Below, one piece after another: positions 60,742 through 64,000 of a DNA stretch of 64,000 bases; the first letter of the stretch is position 1; every line of letters starts with the position of its first letter. The DNA is from Amanita rubescens (Eukaryota; Basidiomycota; Agaricomycetes; Agaricales; Amanitaceae). The notes beneath the pieces were generated by a model. It had not been told where the DNA came from. It saw only the letters and a list, made by a program, of their open reading frames with translations, and did not search any database. The stretch covers positions 176,471 to 240,470 of the forward strand of contig WION01000051.1 in the NCBI GenBank assembly GCA_015039365.1, written 5' to 3'. A program made the position numbers and the translations under genes.

Positions 60742-62187
60742 CCTCCTGGGTACTTTTAATACTGACCTCCTGGTCAGGACGGGGAGATCGGATGGTGATA
60801 GGAAGTAGAAGGGAAGTGGTGGGTGGGTTCTTCTCATCTCGCTTTCTTCAATCGTGCAGGCGGTCAGGGCGGCAGTTGGAATTTCGGCAGAGTCAGGTCT
60901 CGGAATGGCAGCTGTCGGGATGCCAGATGGCTCGGAAATGATAAAGACTTCGGCGATGGGGTCGCCGAGGGTTTCCGGGGTGTCAGAAATTGGCGTAGCA
61001 GTGGTGGGGTCATCAGGAGCCTCGGAGGTCTCGGTGGTATCATGCGTTATAGTGGTAGGAGCGTCGGAGGGTCTGGAGGGTTCAGAGGGTTCGGAGGGGG
61101 TGGTATTAGGGAGCGTGGATTGATTAGGGATCGTGGTGCTAATGTGTATGTGCGTTGGAGTCGTATGTACATTTTGCAGTGCTTCAGTATTGACAGGCTC
61201 GGTGGTATGCGTTCCGGAGTGGTCTAGAGCTTCCAGGAAGTAGTTGGAGGACACAAATGGCTTCGGAGCGGTCGGCTGTGTGTACCTCAGCAGCCATACA
61301 TCAATGCGTTCTTTGAACCATTGTCCGAAGTGGCGGTATTGGAATGCATTCGGTTCGTTGCCGTCCAAAAATTGAATCCGTCCATTGACTATTTTTATCT
61401 TCCCTTGCCTTGCGTATTCATCCCTGATATGGCAGCAGGCCGTCCGATGATTGATATCTCCGCAGAAAATGCATCCGCTAAGGAGATGGGTGGAAGCTGT
61501 GCTCGGAGCGAAGGCTGTGCTCGGAGGGGGAGTAGGGATAGGCGTCGGAGGCGTCGGAAGCGTCGGAGCTTGTGGGGTGGTCGCGGCGAGCAAGGCTATA
61601 GCAGACCTTGAGCTGATAATGAATTGTGCGGCACTATTCATGTCCTTTAGATCATAGCCGTCATCGGGGTGGACGTCCGGGTACTTGATTGTGAGCCGAG
61701 TAGTGATATCGGGTCGGAGCTCGGGAGGGAATGCGGACATGTACATGATGCTTGCCTCACGGCGTGTCATGCGGCGCTTTCCGATGAGGTATTGAGCTGT
61801 TCCGGAAAATTCCCTGTGATACTCAGCAAGGGCTGTCTCGGATGTGACATTTTGCGCTGAGAAGCGGTCGGAAATGGCGTGTAGTGCTGCGATAGTGTGG
61901 CGGCGATCGGGCTGTGCCTCGGGGTAGATCTCGGAAATCGCTTTCTTAAACGCGTCCCAGGTTTTCGGATCCGATAGGGTGTCCCGAGCGGCTCTCCAGA
62001 TCTCGGAAGATTTCTCATCGGTATAGTAGACAGCCCATTTGATCAGTTCAGCATCTCCGGAGCGTTGTCTATCCTCGCAGATCATCTCGATATCTTCGAG
62101 GTATCTCTCAAGACCAGCGGCAGTGCCTCGGAAGCAGGGTGCCTCCTTGTTCGTTCGGATGGGCATGCGGCGGTTTGGTTCGGTCAT
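60646..62187 (-). CDS. gag: Gag of the gag-only element
   Basis: ATG 62187 (MTEPNRRMPIRTNKEAPCFR), 513 residues. It is homologous throughout the capsid-like region to element B gag (KWAVYYTDEKSSEIWRAARD, TMTRREA-like RRMTRREASIMYMSAFP, DITTRLTIKYPDVHPDDGYD) with a Cys motif CIFCGDINHRTACCHI. The C-terminal half is Pro/Thr/Ser-rich and ends by reading through the LTR border; about 32 final residues are encoded by the 3' LTR. The protease found in element B gag is absent, which marks an internal deletion. Confidence 0.85.
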   Translation of the reverse strand: MTEPNRRMPIRTNKEAPCFRGTAAGLERYLEDIEMICEDRQRSGDAELIKWAVYYTDEKSSEIWRAARDTLSDPKTWDAFKKAISEIYPEAQPDRRHTIAALHAISDRFSAQNVTSETALAEYHREFSGTAQYLIGKRRMTRREASIMYMSAFPPELRPDITTRLTIKYPDVHPDDGYDLKDMNSAAQFIISSRSAIALLAATTPQAPTLPTPPTPIPTPPPSTAFAPSTASTHLLSGCIFCGDINHRTACCHIRDEYARQGKIKIVNGRIQFLDGNEPNAFQYRHFGQWFKERIDVWLLRYTQPTAPKPFVSSNYFLEALDHSGTHTTEPVNTEALQNVHTTPTHIHISTTIPNQSTLPNTTPSEPSEPSRPSDAPTTITHDTTETSEAPDDPTTATPISDTPETLGDPIAEVFIISEPSGIPTAAIPRPDSAEIPTAALTACTIEESEMRRTHPPLPFYFLSPSDLPVLTRRSVLKVPRRCNEPIPATLEPISEAFRRSPKHSEPILDPGG

Positions 62188-62573
62188 GATGTTACTGGCA
62201 GGCCGAAGCGAAGCGAGCTGTTCTGATGGAAAGCGAGGTGGATTAAGCAAGGGGCTTCAGGGACGAAAGCTATTGATCGATCGGAGCTGGATCGGGAGTA
62301 GTGGAACGTGTGGGCGTTGTTCGGCTGATGCTGTGTCAGTGCTGTGGGGCCGAGTGGTGAAGGCTACTGCAGTGTAAAGAGCGGGGAGGGTATAATTGAA
62401 GAAAGGTCGGCGGGGTATGGTCTCTGAGCTATGGGAGGGCCGGCAGAGTGCTTGGAGTGGCTCGGAGCAGATTCCAAGTGACACCGGAGCTTGTCCGATG
62501 CTTTCTGTGCAGCGGTTGGGTGAAAGGAATGACCGACGGACTGACCTAAGAGCCCCTCGCGGTGGGCTCCAGT

Positions 62574-62971
62574 TGAAACGATCAGAAGAAGGCCGATGCG
62601 GAAGTGCGTTCGGCCAAAGGGGCTTCGGAGGTCAGTCCTAGGGGTGCCTCGGGGGCAGAGAGGGTGCCGAAGGCGAAGGTGAATGAGTGGAAGGTGTCCG
62701 AAGCACCGAGGAACGAAGGGAACGAAAGGAATCAAACTCGGAGCAGTAATGGGGTGATAATTCGCTAACTACAACTACGTACAAGGTGGTATATATACTA
62801 CGGAGGCATGAGGTAACCATGTGATGAATCCTGCACCGAGTCCGAGGGTCTGTGCGCATATCCGAACTCAAACGATCATCCTCCGGGGTCGAGTATAGGC
62901 TCGGAGTGCTTCGGGGACCTTCGGAAGGCTTCGGAGATCGGTTCCAACGTAGCCGGAATCGGCTCGTTACA
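62574..62971 (-). repeat. 5' LTR of the gag-only element
   Basis: 398 bp, next to the primer site TGGAGCCCACCGCGAGGGG on the minus strand. Confidence 0.9.
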
Positions 62972-64000
62972 CCGTTCTCCATTTTCCATTCTGTAATTGG
63001 GATAGGGTTCCTCCTATTGCGTATCCAGATGCATCTGCTTCTACTCGGTATTTTCCATCGGCAATCGGTAGGGTAATGACTTCTTCTGATGCTACTAACT
63101 GTTTCATTCGTTTAAAGGCTTTTTGTTCTTCGTCTTCCCATTTGAATGGTCTATTCCCCATTAATCTAGTTATTGGTTTTGCAACATCAGAATATCTTTT
63201 TATGTATCTTCGGTAGAAGTTGCAAAATCCATTGAATTTCTGAACATCTTTCTTGCATGTTGGATCTTTCCAATCGAGGATAACTTTAATTTTGTTCGGT
63301 TCCATTCGTACTTGTCCATTTCCCACAATATGTCCAAGCATTGGTACCTCCGTTACTTCCCAATAACATTTCTTTTCTTTCACATAAAGGTCATGTTCTT
63401 CCAGGATTTTCAATCCTTCTATCGTATGATGTTGCAATTCTTCTTTCGTTTTACCGATGAAGACAATGTCATCCATGTAGATAACACATTTCTTATCTCG
63501 GATCATATCTCGGAAGATTGTTGACATCATTCTCATGAACGTTCCGGGGGAATTTGTCAACCCAAAATACATAACTAGGGGTTCAAACAACCCTCTTGGG
63601 GTTAGGAAGGCTGCTCGTTCTTCATGTCCTTCTTTGATTCTCACATTGTTGTATCCCCATATAATATCCATTTTCGTAAAGATTTTCCCTTCGGCTAGTG
63701 TGTCGATTAGATCATCTATTCGTGGTAGGGGGGTTTTATCTTTGATCATATATTTGTTAATTCCTCGGTAGTCTTGCACTAGTCTTCTCGATTTATCCTT
63801 CTTCAAGATGAAAAAGCAACAGCTGCGTATGGGGACTTGGATGGGCGGATCTTTCCAACTTTTAATTCTCCATCAAGGAACTCATCTACGGCTTTTTCTT
63901 CTTCTCGCGTCAGCCTGAAGTTCTTCGCAGGGATTTCTTTCGGTGCATTCGGTAATAGGTTGATTTCGTGGTCCCATTCCCTTCTGATAGGTAGTTTATC

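Larger units (their letters stand above)
60344..62971 (-). mobile_element. Gag-only non-autonomous LTR element (relative of Ty3 element B)
   Basis: 2,628 bp with two 398-bp LTRs that read as identical (60344-60741, 62574-62971; minus strand TGTAACG...GTTTCA) and a 4-bp duplication CCGT (60340-60343, 62972-62975). The only coding region is gag; no protease, RT or integrase is present. Primer site and purine tract (CCAGGAGG before TGTAACG) match element B, so enzymes of that family probably mobilise it. Confidence 0.9.
57457..64000 (-). mobile_element. Ty3 chromovirus C, 3' part, split by a gag-only element
   Basis: Minus-strand pol runs off the right window edge, continues after the nested element (60344-62971) through integrase and chromodomain to 58466, followed by a third ORF and the 3' LTR. 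It is inserted in the copia element at 57,456. Confidence 0.88.
58466..64000 (-). pseudogene. pol: Pol of chromovirus C (RT-RNase H-integrase-chromodomain), split and frameshifted
   Basis: RT part 63,806-62,976: LVQDYRGINKYMIKDKTPLP, GYNNVRIKEG, YMDD in CVIYMDDIVFIG, RNase H start VEADASGYAIGGTLSQ. The frame is cut at NGKWRT and resumes at 60,339 (VALLSRSMSDAELRYDIYDK) when the nested element and one CCGT copy are removed. Integrase has HDSPIAGHPG ... CDLCQ, SVDIVGPLP, TSDRGPQFAA, DGQVERSHQETE; the chromodomain FLIKWKGYDSEHNEW ends at 58466. A one-base deletion near 63,825 separates SPYAA from CFFILKKDKSRR upstream of RT. So this copy is dead twice over. Confidence 0.9.

Noticed and set aside
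60823..61227. Plus-strand frames antisense to the gag-only element, as a possible counterpart of the antisense gene of element B
   Set aside because: They are Gly/Ser-rich shadows of the Pro/Thr-rich gag C-terminus; no cysteine cluster or introns are seen.

Overview
The window looks like a transposon-rich stretch of a basidiomycete (Agaricomycetes) genome. The reasons are many short GT-AG introns of about 45-65 nt, a FunK1 fungal-type kinase, fungal APH/kinase-like genes, a small secreted protein of the zygote-specific type, a KDZ-superfamily transposase, and Ty3 and Ty1 retrotransposons. All exon boundaries below were read by eye from splice consensus and frame; no database search was run.

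Layout. 0-17.7 kb is mostly host DNA: the 3' end of an ER HSP70 (BiP, ending HDEL), a FunK1 kinase, two phosphotransferase-fold genes, a small hypothetical gene, decayed duplicates of the BiP and FunK1 genes (10.0-12.3 kb), an intact eight-exon secreted beta-propeller (lactonase/carboxymuconate cyclase-like) gene, a gene that appears to join a dynein heavy-chain microtubule-binding segment to a TKL-type kinase, and a broken small secreted protein gene. 18.0-21.9 kb is a hAT transposon with 8-bp target duplications. 22.5-23.05 kb is a third FunK1 relic.

23,890-45,655 is one very large DNA transposon: about 335-bp terminal inverted repeats starting CACCTGT, a perfect 8-bp duplication GCGGTCGA at both ends, and three genes. 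These are an accessory gene of unknown function (minus strand), a viroplasmin/RNase H1-N-like gene (plus strand) that shares a roughly 200-bp divergent promoter region with it, and a KDZ transposase (plus strand). Each gene has been hit by a different mobile element: a Ty3 chromovirus with identical LTRs in the accessory gene, a 2.9-kb foldback element with the same CACCTGT ends in the viroplasmin gene, and a 2.4-kb TA-flanked element inside an intron of the transposase. Removing these three leaves a native element of about 8.3 kb.

46.1-64.0 kb is a second nest, all minus-strand: a Ty1/copia element split by a Ty3 element (B, with an antisense Zn2Cys6-like gene) and by a chromovirus (C), which is itself split by a gag-only LTR element. 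All three LTR-element 5' leaders visible in the window lack ATG entirely; in two of them a frame of about 220 codons continuous with gag stays open through that leader, which suggests non-AUG initiation of an extended Gag.
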